DNA of 64,000 nucleotides from Ophiodon elongatus. Taxonomy: Eukaryota > Chordata > Actinopteri > Perciformes > Hexagrammidae. The notes beneath the pieces are model-generated. The model was not told the DNA's origin. It saw nothing but the letters and a program-made list of their open reading frames with translations, and did not search any database. Both the position numbers and the translations under genes were made by a program. The stretch spans positions 1,646,501 to 1,710,500 of the forward strand of contig JACSYO010000475.1 in NCBI GenBank assembly GCA_016806645.1, given 5' to 3'. Positions within the stretch are counted from its first letter, which is position 1, and each line of letters opens with the position of its first letter. Positions 1 to 14,700 of this stretch are shown piece after piece.

Positions 1-258
1 TTTACCACAATGGACACACCAAACATGAAGAAATGTAAACAAAAAAAGAAAGAGAACCAGAAGAACTAAAAAGGTTGAAGAACAAGTGAGGAAGAGGGAG
101 AGCGTAGTCGAGTCTCTGTCAGTGTCATTTTAACAGGATGCATTCCCCATCCTGTAAAAAACATATGAGCACAGATTCCTAAAAAGGTCCAAATTTACCC
201 ACATGCCATCCTTAGTATCCTTCCCATCTCTTGTGCTCCCAGAATGCCAGGCAGCTTA

Positions 259-582
259 GACAGTGGGACCCCACCACAGTTTGGCTGCAACAAAGGAGTT
301 ATGCGGAGTACCCCGCGGGCCTTGTGCTTTCTGGCTGGCAGCTTTACATATAAAACAGGCAGGCCTATCTGTCTCTGCGCAGGCTGCGGCCACAAAGTCC
401 GAATCCCCAGCTTGGAGTACTCTGAGGATCCTCGCTCCAGAGTTCTGCACAGGGAGAGATTAGCAACAAACACTAAACATGACTCTTCTGTTCATGTCCC
501 AGGCCCAATCCCAATCTCCACACTCACGGACTTTGATGCACGTTCACGCAAAGTCCGTGAGGGTTCAGGGCTGTCCCACTGT
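259..582. mobile_element. Possible non-autonomous DNA element with nested inverted repeats
   Basis: An 11-bp perfect inverted repeat bounds the region: GACAGTGGGAC at 259-269 and GTCCCACTGTC at 572-582. Inside it a second perfect 13-bp inverted repeat (523-535 and 549-561, CTCACGGACTTTG and complement) forms a hairpin with a 13-nt loop. The interior is GC-richer than the flanks. Flanking target duplications are not clear, so MITE status is tentative. Confidence 0.35.
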
Positions 583-2812
583 CAAATCATTAAGAGTTTG
601 CGGGCTCTCTCGCAGACATTTTGAGCCCTTCATGAACACTTTTCGTAAGTCCGAATTAATGCAGACTTTGCTTAAGGGAATTACCCACAATTCATAGCAA
701 TGTGACGTTAAATCCGGGGTGACCAGTGGAAGCGTGGAAGCCCGTGATGTAGAAAAAGGTAAACAAAGAGGCACACGGGTGTTTAGCCGGGCATATTCAA
801 TTTACACAGACACATTAAGGATTAAAGATGGAACATGAAAACACAAGAAGGCAGAGGAAGGAAGCAAAGATTATATTACACAGATTTATTCATCAAACTT
901 TTCATTTTGTAATTAAAGCTGTTTTGACAAAACCGAGTAAATAGATTATTTGACAATTACCTCTCATCTCGGGAGGGAAAAACCTGAAAGACGTTCAAAT
1001 CAGGGAGTATAAAGTATAAAATAAATACCCACAATTGTACATAATTGTACATTTTATGACGTTGTCGTGGTAACGTGATATGGTGCAGCAAAGTGCTTCA
1101 ACTAGATACTGAGTTTAGTTTTAGTCAAGCTATTGGTGCTGACCAACTCTGCAGCAAATAAGAAACATTTTAATTATGTCTTTACTTTCACTCTGATAAT
1201 TGGTCACAATAAGTGCAAATCTTAATGCATCATAGTTCATTTATTTGGCATACAATATATCCAGAGGTGGCCAACAGTGACTGTGACCCATGCAAACACT
1301 GCCATCTAGAGCATGCTATATGAAGTTACACTTTCTAAGATGTGAAGCAAATATAACTATTTGAGGCACGGTTAAAGCAAAACAGCTAAGGCTACATTTT
1401 TAAACTTGACTGGTTGACAAACAAACCAAATGTTGATTTGTATTCATTAAATTGGACTCTTCAAACGTGCCTGAGAATTTAGCCCAAGTCTATCTGGTCA
1501 AAAGGTTAAGGACTTGGGTTCGGGTTCACAAACCTTCGACAATAAGCTTCCACATAATCTTTAAAAAAAATACACATCAGGTCCCTCTGTTACTGTATGA
1601 CTTAAGTACTATATCTTATGGCCACAGAAATGATTCATTAGACAACTGACAAAAAGCTTTTTATTGCAACATTTCATGAAATGTCAGAAAATCTTGATCT
1701 GAATCTATCTTGAAAATTCTGGTAAATTACAACACACAAAAAAACACAATATAAGCTCCGGGTCCCATAATTGACTACATGTGAGCAATGTACATTTTGT
1801 GTCTTGTAATACAGAATGTTGTTCATTGCAGCAGACATTAATAGCTACCCTGACCTCTAGTGGGTGTATCTAAAAACGACATGCTCAATGCATTTATTAG
1901 TCTCGCAATCGATCACAATCCTCCTCAATCTGTACCATTGTCAGGCCCGCTGTTAGGGTTGACCCTGAAATGGGATCAAATACAACAATTTACTTACTGA
2001 CCTATACCACTGACAGTACAAATGTATGCATTTACATGATGTATAAATGTATTGTTCTCATTAAACCACATTTCAACTTGTCATCTGAAAGCCAACCCCG
2101 GATTGGCATGTAAAGCCGACTGCAGCCTGACAAGCTAAGTCAAAATACCACACCAAAAATCAGGGGCTCAAAAAGAAAAAAAAGCCAGGGTCCCAAAAGA
2201 ACAAGAAAATGATAAAAGCAGAGAGGCAATGGCCAATTTTCTGTCCAAAAAAAAACGTGTGAAGAAGCACCAGGTCTGACAGGTGAAGCTAAATGTGGCA
2301 AATGTGAGGAGCAAAGCAGACTAGCAAATACATGTCCACTGCAGTGGGCTCAGTTCTAAAGCTAGAGTCACGATACTGGTATCATATGAAACTAGACGAC
2401 CTGGACTGGGTGTGACTGAGGGGCCCAATTTGGAAAATGTTGTCCCCCCCCCCTGTCCATAATTCCTAATAGTTGGCCTGGCCACTGAATCCGTGAGCAA
2501 CTTGAAAGAACAGTCTGCGACAGCACATCTGTGTGACCTTAACAGCCAAAATGGTCGCTGTATATCATAAAATAAGTTACCCTGGAGAATGACTAAGCCT
2601 ATTTCTATAAGTATAAGTAGTAGCCGAAGTATCTATCGGAGCACTTTTCACATTGTACACTCCACCAGCTTCCATCCGGCCCCTCGTTGAGCGCCCTGTA
2701 CACAATCTATCAAACACTAATTACTTGATCTCCTTGAATTTGCAGGATATTCTAAAAACACCACTGAGGCCAAGACACCAAACAATTGTGTTGCTCCTCG
2801 TTCCAATGCTAA

Positions 2813-2850
2813 GACGACAACAACAACAACAACAAACACAACAACAACAA
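2813..2850. repeat. (CAA)n trinucleotide microsatellite
   Basis: Runs of CAA interrupted by AAACA, read directly on the plus strand. Confidence 0.85.
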
Positions 2851-3009
2851 CGGGAATGACGGGCGATGAGGTCACAAACTGGTCTAACTTAGTAAGAAAG
2901 CAGTGCCTTGTCCACACAGTTAAATTCACACAATTATTGCACTTTTTTTTACAAAACTCTTGTGATTTAATTCTCACCAGCAGCTGAGAGGACACAACAG
3001 GTAAGACAA

Positions 3010-3150
3010 CTTTCGGGTTAACGTACCTGTAGGCGTCTTTTTTTGCCGTCTTCACACACTTCTTGCGTCCCCTGTCGACCGAACGTTGAGAGGAAACTGA
3101 CGTAAGCCCCCGAATTCAAAGGCAGCAAACAAACCGAACCAGCTGTGGCC
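3010..3150 (-). promoter_or_regulatory. Possible minus-strand transcription start and first exon
   Basis: On the minus strand, sequence with several CpGs ends in a consensus-like donor, CCTACAG|GTACGTTAA, at about 3026. A CRE-like TGACGTAA lies on the plus strand at about 3098-3105. This could be the first exon of a gene continuing toward position 1, but I see no coding exon for it in the window. Confidence 0.2.
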
Positions 3151-4998
3151 ACTAGATGTCGCTGCAGACAACACACGCATGTCTTCACAAAAAGACAATT
3201 TACTGGGACAACGTGGGTGTTCAGATTCCACTTGTGAATTTGGTAATTAGTCCGACTACTAAATTGCAGCTGAAAATAGTATTTGAGCATTAACATTTCA
3301 GTGGCTCATTTTTCTAGGTAGCATAACTGCAGAATCAAAAATATCAGTAGGCTAATTATCGCCAACTCTTTCACCATAGGGCACACACTGTATGACACTT
3401 TATTTTGATAAGGTGAGTAATTTAACTCTTTAAAATAACAATGTGCAAATAAAATAACGTTAAAACTGCATATGGGTCATGGATATAGATTATATGACAG
3501 CATTATGACCAGCAGACAAGGAGTGACATTGTGGCTTTAGTTATGAGATTACATTTCATATGGCTATTGCCTATGAAGTATGCATGAAAGTGTTTGATTG
3601 GACTGGTGTTGGCAGGTAAACTGTACTGACATTATAGGTCAGAGAGAATGTGAGAAAAAAGAGCAGATGGCACTCAGGAGGGGAGACAGAACTGGCATAA
3701 GTCCTGGACACTGGGTTGGAGAGCTGTGGGTTAAGTAACAATTACCAACATAATTAACATTTTGGGAAATAGGCCTACATCATGCAAATGAGATAGATTT
3801 GGTATCAGTTTCATCACCAAGTGTGACCAAAAGTGTGATCCTGTATGCCGTACAACACAATTTAACATTTACACGCGGTACACCTTTCCTCTGAATACCA
3901 TTTATTGTTCAATCTACATCAGTTGGTCCTTGGACAAACCGCCTCTGCTCATTCCATAGTTTGTAGGATACATTTATGACCAAAGAACACATTTCACACT
4001 GCTACAGATTGACAGAATTGCCATATCGAATGTTAAGATATCTATTTACTGTCATGCTGAGTGTTTTTTATCTGTAGTAATGACTTACTGATGCTGTTAC
4101 TGCTGCTAGTGTGACTTCTGGCATAATAATGGCATCTATAAGTCCTGGTGGGTGGACGGCATTCCATAGTATCGTCCTTCTATGGTAGGAATTTGTACTG
4201 TAATTTACAGTTAGATGAAACTGGACCTTGCATTGTCTGGCCCAGTTTAAAACAAATAGACAGACAGTGGAATATGTTTATACTTTGTAGAAAAAATCAT
4301 ATGCATTGATACTTTCACCAATCCTCATAGCACAATGTCTTACTTGGACCTATTTTTATTAGTTGTGCAATATTTGAAGATAGTAAACAGCTATGATCGT
4401 ATAGAGATCTTAATGTATCTACAGCTTTGTATATCCTTTTGGTTATGAGGATTAGCATAGTCATCCTGTACCTAATAGTATTTCATGATTACATTGTATA
4501 TAAAAAAAAGACATCCGCAGAGTGACACTTCTGTACATGTATGTGTTTTTGTTTTGTACATAGCTGTAACGGTTAGCTTTTATTTTCACATTGTCTCCCT
4601 CCGTCTCTCACCATATTTCATGGCAACTCCTTTGCAGCTTCACTTTGGCAGTCAAACCCAGTGGTGTGGATGGAGGACCCATGGCCTCCCTTGTCCAAAC
4701 GTTTGACTCTCAGAGAGTCAAGTCATCGCAAGACCCGCTTTCCTGCCATGCCCTCAGATGGGCAGTCTTGTGCAGCATAGTTCCTTGTATAGTCTTTGAT
4801 AGTTTTTTGTTAGCGCTTTCACAGCTAACCAATGTTGTGCTAGTTTGTAGGACTCCCCTTTATCTGGCCTGTGGTCTGTAAAAAGCAATTTCACAGTTAA
4901 GTCCCAAGCAGCAGTCTTTGTTCAGGGGTGAGGTGAGAGACTCCAGAGGCTCCGAAGGGCCAGTGTTGCTGGTCCATTCCCTCCAGCCAGATGCTAGA

Positions 4999-5133
4999 CC
5001 AGTGGTTCCCGATATTTCTCTTCGCTTTCACTCAAAAGCTTTTCAAGCTCCTTCTACTTTGTGCCATATTTGATTATTTTAAGCTGCAACCCATGCAAGA
5101 CTCTCTGTAATCCTTATTATTAGGAAACACTGT
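4999..5133. mobile_element. hAT-type MITE
   Basis: The left end CCAGTGGTTCCC and the right end (reverse complement CACAGTGTTTCC) form imperfect terminal inverted repeats of the hAT class. The flanks share TGCTAG (before 4999 and after 5133), consistent with an 8-bp-type target duplication that has partly decayed. It is about 135 bp with no coding capacity. Confidence 0.5.
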
Positions 5134-5755
5134 GCTAGCCCAGATAGACCAGCCTTTTATGGCATGCAGCTAATACGGCTATTTCAGCTATAAAACTGAC
5201 TGTTTGAAGTATATAATTCTTGCAGCGGTATCAGACAAAGTACACTGTAATGAAAGCTTGAAAGACAATGTATGTGATGGAAGCTTGTAATATGACACTT
5301 GTGAGCCATGTAATACATACGTACAATGAGCATCTGATGTTAGCTGTATTAGCTACAGTTGCTAGCCTTTTGTGGTTTTAATGGCTGACTGGGGTAAAGG
5401 CCTGTATATGCTCTTGCCCTTCAGGGCCCCGGGACTGTCCTTGACCTTTGACATCAGTATCATGAACCATCTCTCAGGGAGAGGCTGGAACATCCAAAGG
5501 CCTTATTCAAAATCTGGATGCCAAGATGCAGGTCAAAGAGAAAAGAAGAAAAAGTATCCAACCACGGTCTGCATTTACTTAAAGTAGTTAAGATGTACAA
5601 GGTTTTCATATGAACAGGCAAAGTTGTCATTTTGTTGAACAATTATTCTGTGGAGGATACTTTTTCACTCTTGTTTTCACTTGCACTCCCCTCTGCCTCG
5701 CTTCTCAGCTTTCCTTCTCCCTCTCTTTTGTCGTTCTCCAGCTCTCCTTTTTCCT

Positions 5756-8700
5756 TCACAGGCTGTTCTTGTCTGGCAACTCGGCTTCTGGACTACGGGG
5801 AAAGTAGACGGTGGCTTTGTGCTCCTCGTAGCGGTCGATGTGCTTGAGGTGTACCACCATGTGCAGGGCATAGGCTAAGACGAGGAGCAGGATCAGAGAT
5901 GTCACCAAGCCCATCAGGATGGCGGGTGTCAGGAAAGTGGCACAGTCACTGGCCGATGCAAATTTGTCTGACTGCACATTGAAGGCCTGGATCTGGAAGA
6001 GCAAAGAGAGAAGGCGGAAAGATGAGATTAAGCTAAACTAAAGAGGACAACTGGTTCTTACTTGGCTGACCAGTCACAGAGACACTGGGCAGACGGACAG
6101 GTTAAGACAGCCTAGCAGATGGCTAAACAGACAGTGTACAGACAGATTGACAAACTGCCAAACAGACGGTAAACAGACTGACCACGGACTGACAGCCAAA
6201 CAGGCGGAACACAAGGAAATGGCTGGCAAACATACAGTCACATGCTCACAAGTAAAAAAAGAAAAAAAACAGGGGGGGAAAGACTATGATACAACAGTTA
6301 ATGTGCAGACATAACTAGCACAGCAAAGGTTGTGCCCCTTGTGCGACAGTGTACCTGGAAATCAGTGAAAGTGATGTGCCAGTTAGCGGATGTGTCAGTG
6401 TGGGAGCTGGGCACTAGCAGGGTGTCGTATTTGTGCAGGCTGCTGACGTGCTGGCAATGGTAGGATGAAGTGGCCGGAGCGTAGACCTCGCTGGCGTTAA
6501 ACGTGGCCTCCTGGGTCCAGTTGTAGTGGATGTGAACACTGTCTAGTGTGAACCAGTTTTGACCGGCGGCTTCATAAAAAGTGTTTGACATTTGAAGCCT
6601 GGCAGAAGAAACAATGTAGTTAGTCGCATGCACAGTCCACACGTATGCACTTACAATAATGGCTCAGTGTGATAAATTAGTTTTAGATAATATGTTGGTC
6701 AGTGAAAATATTTGAAATAAGCATTTGCATTTTACCTGATTACTAGACCTCGCAAGTCCTCCACATCGCCAAACCTTAATGAAAGCCTGCGGTAAAACAA
6801 AGCCATCATTTTTAAAACATCCAATTTTGCACAGTAACTCAGATAAAATCACAACTAACAAAATGAATATCAAGCATACTACTGTCTTCTCAATACAGTA
6901 TACGTTCACACATTTCTATTTACATGTCTAATAGTAATAGTAAGTAATAGTCACATTTATGGCAATAAAGTATATTGAATTGAAGTTGGATCAAAGCTAT
7001 GCCTTGCTGTAGATAGGGAGCTTTTGCTATATTTTACCTGATGTGTCCATTCTGTCTTGTAAATAGGGCAACAATTCACAAAAAAATCAAAACAAATTCC
7101 TCAAACACATGTTTTACTTCTGACCCTGTCTGTCCATAGGGTTGACTTACGTAGCTTTCTCCTTGGTGCAGATGGAGCCTTTAGTGTCCACAGGAGAGTT
7201 GGTGTTGAAGACCTTCTCAGTCAGGTCAATAAAGGTATGGTTCCTGTAGCGGATTGCCAGGCGCTTTGCCTTGAACAGAATGCAGGTCTTCCCATTGTAA
7301 GACACACTCAGTGGGCCGTAAGGCCCCATCAGAGACTGGAGCAGCTTCCTCTTACTGTGAGACATCCCTGGCTGATGCCAGTTAAAAGGCTGCAAACATA
7401 TAAAAGATTGTAATTAAGCACAGGAGAAATAAAGAAACTGCAGTGAACTGGCAACCAGCAGCATGGGCAAACAGAAGTTTTGCATTCTTTGACTGTCCTC
7501 TACAGGGCGATCAGATTTGTATTCAGAGACATACTCATAAGTTATGCCCCAGTTCAGGGGCTGGATGTGACCCACAAATTGTGCGTGCCCTAAAGTGTTT
7601 GCTGATCCTGCTCGCCCTTGAATAAGTATCCAGCATCAAGAAAACCAAAAAAAATCTAGCTGTTGAATAAATAATTTCTAAAATTTTCACCAGGAAAATT
7701 TGTGAAACCAGTTGTAAATTGACACAAGTGGCAAACTAGTAGGAATTTAGCCTAGAAATGCAGATGTTGGAGGATCCAGTCACTGAACAAGGACACAACA
7801 ATAGAGTCTATACATTTAAGTTATCCTATTTCTCAATATATGTAGCCATTTCAGTCAAATCGTTCTTCTTCTACAACAACGCAACCTGTATGTATCACTA
7901 CCCAGCAGCTTTTGATATGTTCTATATAACTGATCCAAACCAAGTTTGCTTGGTATCTGTACGTCCCTTTTATGGAGGTCCAATTTTTAAAAAGGGCAAT
8001 TTACGCTTGTCATTCTGACCTTAAAATGTTCAGTGTTCCAACATTCACTGAATCTAAAATGAGGATGGAGCCGTGTTGTCCTCTCTGTAGAAAACAGGAG
8101 CTTTCTGAATTTGCATATAATGGTGTGGAAGCTGATAGACTGCATTTCTGCACTGTGCAGATAGAAACAGCCCCCTCTAGCTTTTTAATCTCTTTACTCA
8201 AAGGCCACATCTCATTGGAGGGCATTTGGGCTAATCCAGCACTGTTTTACAAGATATGTAAAGTGGCAGTCACAGTGACTGTTTGTGTGTTTGTTTGTTT
8301 ATTGTAAAGTATTTGGATAAACATTGGAAATGTGAGGTATGGAAAAAAACATTTGAAAAGCTACAATACTGACTCTGGTAGTTTAGGGGAGGTTACTGCA
8401 AGGAGTCAGTGAATCCATATAGTGCCTGAATGCATCAGCTGATACAGCATATAGTTTCAATGCATTTTCCTTTAGAGTGGTCTTATGTGTGTGGCTGGCA
8501 AGGATGTTTAACCTCTGGTGAATGTGAGACCAACATCATTTCCACATCCAAGGTCAAACAGTGTGGCTGAGTGAGTATATGGTCTCTTTTGTTTGTGTGC
8601 ATCCCAGTGTGTGTCTGTGTGTGCATTTGTATGTGCAGATAAAGATAGAGGGCTGATGGTGGAGATACTGAGGGGAGAAGAGAGAGTGTGTGTACCTGCA

Positions 8701-11700
8701 GTATTCTCCTGAGTGGGTTTTCATCTTCAGGCGTCAAAATAACCTCTTCACTTTCTAAGCCATACTCACCATCTTGACCTGAAAACACGTACACACATTA
8801 CTGCACCATGAAAGATTATATCAGTACACACATTAAGCTGATTGCAATGCTGCAATGCAGATTGCAACATAATCATAAAAGTTCAGCCAATTTCACACAC
8901 GCCGCAGACTCATACAAATAAGCACAGAGAGATCCTGCGTACTGCTCGGTGCTCAGGCTCCTATCTATTTCCAGCAGCTTTGCGTCATCACAGTGACTCA
9001 TCAGCAGTTTATTTCAGTTACGGTAGTATTGTTCAGTGTTTACAAATACTGTTCCAGAAACATATGATTTGCAATCACATAGTTTAAAGGAATGTCTCCA
9101 TCTTTTTTTTCTTTCTGCTTTCTTTTATCAAAGAGCCTGAATATAACACATCTGATTTGCCAATAAGGCGTATGGATCACGCACAAGCCACATCCGTTGG
9201 GGCAAAGCTGTCTCAGCATTAAGAATGACATGCGTTTGTCAGTACTATCTATCCAACACATCAGCATCAACATTAACATGGCAGGCTTGATTGAATTAGG
9301 CCTTGTGTCACACCACATTTGTTACTTACTTGATGTGACTTTTGTTGCTTGTTTGGGGTTGTCTTTGCTGTGGAAAAGACAGAAGACACAATGAGGTCTG
9401 ATGATCACAAGATGCTGGAAAATGTTGACGTTTTTTTTCTTTTTTTGACAATGTTTCATAATGTACAGGATGCGTATTTAGCATTTGTCTACTGATGCAG
9501 CTGCTGCAAACACAGGGACAAAAAAAAAAACAACAACACCTCTATGAATATTATACGTTGTAAAATCAATGTTATTTTATATATAGTACATGTTTTATGT
9601 ATGGCATGCCATTTACAAAATATAGTTTTCCACTAAACATGCCATATATAAACAGTGTAAGGTTACTGTTGTATTGAATATGTATGAAAGTGAACATAAT
9701 GAAAAGATAACTACACAATGTTTTGATTTGATTAACTGATCAACATATACTGTACGATACATAAAGGATTTTTACATGGGACTATACAGTGCACAGCTTT
9801 AGAGCACTCAGTATGGACTCACAAGACTTTGCCCACAGAATTTCACATCAGTCCACAGGTTTGCTTGGTGTCTATGATGCAGGAATGCAGTCTTTGTGTG
9901 GTGTGTTGCTTTTACTAAATGACCGATCTTTGATGTGCAACTGACCTACATAGTGCACAAGTAAAAGAGGACAGCTCATTTCCTTTTCCTTCACATGCTT
10001 GCCCTACGTACCTCTCAATGTAACTAAACCCTGTATGGCCACGAACTTCTTGAAGTTAATCCTGATCCTTTTAACTGTCTAATCAAAGACGTCATATGCC
10101 AGCAATGGGCTTACTAGGCGGCACGGACATGGTCAGTTTTATTTGTTGAGATGGTCAACCCACTGTGTGGTCTGCCCCAGCTTGTCCCTAGCAAACATCT
10201 GGCTTGATAATCTCCTCCCAAAAGCCAATTATACAGGACTTGTAAAAGGTAAACCCTAAAACCTGGTGGGAATGGGCATGACAGCAAGCATGTGTCTTTT
10301 GTCATGTCACCAGGCATTACTTCAGTCTGTTTGTTCATCAGCTCTGGTCATTAGTATTTCAGATCATTTTATGAATTGCAGCACAACAAAGGCAATGCCT
10401 GTAAAGTCCTTCATCTTCATCTTTGTTATCCTTAGTTGAATAGTAACGCTGTGATCTTGTAGGGAGGGCTTTTATAGTAGATACATAAGATAGACTGAGG
10501 ATGACCTGAATATTTATCAAACACACAAAAGCTAGTCAATAGCCGTGACTACTGTTATCAAGTACTGTTCACACTTTGTTTCTCTGAACCAGACAGCGGC
10601 AGAGCTGCCCCATATACTGTACTCTAGTGAAGTGATCTATGAACTCCAACCTATATTTTGTAATAAAAAGGTTAGGAAATGGACAAAAATCTCTATTTGT
10701 ACTACATTATTTCTTTACTCCACAGGCCATGTCACCTTGTAACAGGTGAAGGTAGTCACATTTAATCTCAATTTGTAACATTATCAGGCTTTGTTCTTGG
10801 TAATGGCAAAGAAAATTACCTTCCCATTAAGATAAAGTTTTTGTCATATTTTTCTTGTGAAGAATGTGAAGGGTGTATGGGGCTATGCATCTTACAACGT
10901 CTATTGTTTTCTTTTGCCTTTCATGCTCAAAGCCACAAACTGTTGGACTAGATTTTGGCCAGATTCAAAGAAATGATGGATCTTTTTCAATGATATTCTA
11001 ACTGATTGGCTCAGGGGACGAATTGTAGACTCAGTCATCCATAGATGCAAGGCACTATATCTTTGATGTAGCGGTCTATTTTTTTTTTCAGATTGAACAG
11101 ATTATGCAGCTGTCTTGTCATTCACACATTTAAACAAAATGAATTATTGGTCTAGGACAGGGCAGTGTAATTAAAGATCAAAACAAGGTGAGCAGACTTT
11201 GGCCAAAGCTAACAAATGAAAAGGTATTAGTATGTCTGATAGCACTGGAAGTTACAGATTTGGGGTAGGTTGTCAGATAGTTCCGGCAGCCTGGAGCAGT
11301 TATCTACCCGTCTGGTGCAGTTTCCACCTGGACAATATTGTGTAGTTTAATGCCAGATGGATTTGGATTAGTGGTAAGCACAGGCCGGGTCCAATGGGGC
11401 CCAAATATGGAGAGACACAGGTCGTGAACAAGATGAAGAGATTAAGGCATGATGTCACAGCCTGTGGTATTCCAGACAGTTCAATTGCTAATTAAAACAG
11501 TTGCACTGACTTACTGCTTACCTGTCCAGTAAATTTTAACTTTGACCGTGACCATTGTAATCAAGCTAATTTCAAATGGAGCAGTGTTAGGTAATTTAGT
11601 TAAAGATGTGTAACTGGTATCCCATCGCCATATGTACTTTTAAAGAGTGTGAAGAAGAAAAACAGACAGCTTCATACAAAGGATCAAATCCTGCAGTAAG

Positions 11701-14700
11701 ACAAGCTGATGGTATGCAACGTGTAGATGCAGGCTGCTGTTTCACGTTTGGGATTGATTTTGACTTTGTTTCAGGTCACCTATCACACTGCTGTAGAGTA
11801 ATAATGTGGGTCGTTCTTAATAAATCGAACTGAACTGAATTAAGCTTCAGTCCAGTTGAACCGATAACGAGGGCTCTAGGTCTATAGAAAATATGGACGT
11901 ATATATAAGTGATCAGCAGAAAGTTACTGTGCTGTCATTTCCTGTATACCAGCTCTTCAACCTAGAGACTCCCTGGGATATGTGTGTGATTGTGTCTGTG
12001 TGTTTGTGTCTGTGCCAGCACACACTGGCACACTCTTCATCTGCTATTTCATGGGTAACAATATGACAATTTACTAATATGATAAATCCAAATATTTACG
12101 TTTGCCCAGGTGAATGCTGGGTAAGCATGTTTGTATATGAAAGAGCTGCCAAAAGCACAATGCCTTTGGCAGCTGGCAGTTGTGACTGAAACATGGACAT
12201 CGCTCACTTATCACCTGCACTTATATGTAAACACCTTACAAATGTTATGACAACGTAAAGATTTCAAAAATCCCCCCAGGACATCTAAATTTCCTATCTG
12301 ATTTATATACTTATGGATTTATGTAAACACTGCATACTTACAGTTGGGGATTAACAACTGTTTGTGTCATTGTAAACATGCTGCATATGCCCCCCCTCCC
12401 TCACCCCAGCCCATCCCAAACACAAGTGAATAAGCACTCCTTCCTCTGCACCTAGGCCCCAGCTGGCTGGAAGGAGCCAGAGGAGTCTGTGCGAGCATGA
12501 GTGCTAACTAAAGCCCAGCCGTTTGTTCCTGTGCCAGTTTAGCGAGGTCAGCAACCCAGGACTGCTGCGGCCTTGTCATTGGCTCAGCCTGTCACACGGT
12601 GCCTGGGTGCTGAACAGGCCCTTTATATAATCAAAGCCATGCCAGAGCCACTCCTTGGCTTACCTCACTCCCTCTGCATATATCCCTAAATATGTGTGCA
12701 CAAACATGCACATACACTGAACAAATGTCCATATTACCAATAAAAGATTGAACACACTATGATGATCATTAGTCTGTTACGATTGCGGTTCATTTCAGAT
12801 AAGAAAGCGTCTCGTGCGTTTAGATATTAACGGCAATGAGAATCATTTACGCCACCGACGGTACCTCGGTCATTACAGTACTGGACGTCCTTATTCAAGC
12901 CCGCAGATGGACCCCTGATCTGTGCCTCTGCTGTGTGCTGCTGAGCAGAGAGAAGGTGTGGTGCCTGCTCCACAAACTTGTAAACAAATCCTCTTCTCCT
13001 CTGCTACCATAGGGTGCTGAGCCACTGAGACTCTATAAACCGGGATCAGCGCGACCAAGCCTCTACATCTTACAACAGGGATACAGTGCTAGGGAGTAAT
13101 AGCTAGTTTGGTTGAGTACAGTAGCCGTCTATTTTCTGTGTGGCTGATTTAGCTCGTTATAAACTTTAATATTGATATTTAATTAGAAATATTGGAATAG
13201 CACAAAGGGTAATATTTAGCAATAGAATGTGAACCTTTAGCCATTAGATTTGGGCTTCTAAGGCCTAGAACCATTGTGTATATCAATAGTGTATCAGACT
13301 ACAGTGACGTGTGTTTGTGCTCATATTTCCTTATATTATGTCTACATGAAATTTCAAACCCAGCTATGATAGTATTTCACAATGTAGCCTACAGGGTGAA
13401 CTACTTTTGCAAAATTATGTTAATCTCAGAGACAGTAATATTTTGCGGGTAGCTGTCAACTATATTCTAATTTCATTCATTAAAAAGTATTCCATGGTTA
13501 ACTATTGTGTCCCTGATACGGTAGGAAACTGTGTCTTAATCCCACACGGTGCAGGTGCTGGCCTATTAATAGATTTATTAGTGCAGATTAAGCTTCAGGA
13601 GTTTACTAAAACACCGCCCACAACAGTGCTGCCATTTTAGGGTATTGCAGCTTCAAATTTGAACCCAGGTCAAGTGCTAGAGTTATGTAAATCTTCCTAC
13701 GCCTCTGAGATCAAATACCTCAGCGCTGGTGTGGGCACACTAACATCATGACAATGAAAACATAGGACAATATTTCTACTCATGAATACTCACTTTTGAC
13801 TTGATCTTTTCTCACTCACCAATATGTGACTGTTAAGATTAGCTGTAGGTGTTTTAACCCTTTAATCTTTTCTTAAAGTGGGATCACTGATCTATCTTCT
13901 ACTGTAAATCCAATACTTGACCTTTAATCTGGTGTCTATATTTGGGTCGGTTTGTCAGTGTTTAACAGTTTTAAGATAAATGTAAGCCCATGTTTAACTA
14001 TACACTGCGACGGATAAACCGTTGAACAAACAAAAAACATATTCCTTAAACTTGAGACTATGTTAATTTACACTGCATATCAACAAACAGGAGCAAATAT
14101 GCATGAGTAGGTCTTAGGTTTGTGTCTTTTTAAGCATATTTTACTTTCCAGAATTTCACAATAATTTTGTAGCTTGAGAATGAGATAATATGGATAGATC
14201 TGTTCTAATTGTGCTGACCCCATTCAGTCTTTGTAAATGCATCAGGGGCCAGGGTGAATGATGTAATGTCATTTGAGTCTGTTGTAGCAGGCTTCAGCAA
14301 TTGGGACATATCTAATTGACTTGTGTAATTGTTTGAGACATTTACTGGGCCAGGTTAATTTAACACTGGTTTCACTGGTAATTGAACAAGGATGTTATTG
14401 TAATTAAAATGTGTGACTTGTATATATAAACTTTTTTTATGCAATAATGAAAACTCATTACAACATTTGTGATCAGGTTTGTGTGCGATCCATTAAAAAT
14501 GTTTTACAACAGCATACATTTTTTTACATTTACAAACAACTATAAACTACAGCTGCAAAATCTCATCTCAGTTTTCCTCTCATTCAGTCCGGATGAGTGA
14601 AGAAGTAATTTCAAAGTCTTTGGACCCCTAATCTGTACCCATATTTGTATCATTTTCAGCATAAATGTATAATGCTTGGATTATGTGTGAGATTATAACC

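Larger units (their letters stand above)
1..4570. other. Non-coding stretch with no recognised gene
   Basis: I find no conserved protein domain on either strand; the open frames are short and not protein-like. Contents that can be named are the inverted-repeat element at 259-582, a (CAA)n run at 2813-2850, and a possible minus-strand start site near 3010-3150. The DNA from 840 to 2600 is AT-rich and featureless to me. Confidence 0.5.

Noticed and set aside
195..624. Overlapping 60-126 codon frames near the window start
   Set aside because: No recognisable domain on either strand, no supporting splice sites, and they lie in the inverted-repeat element.
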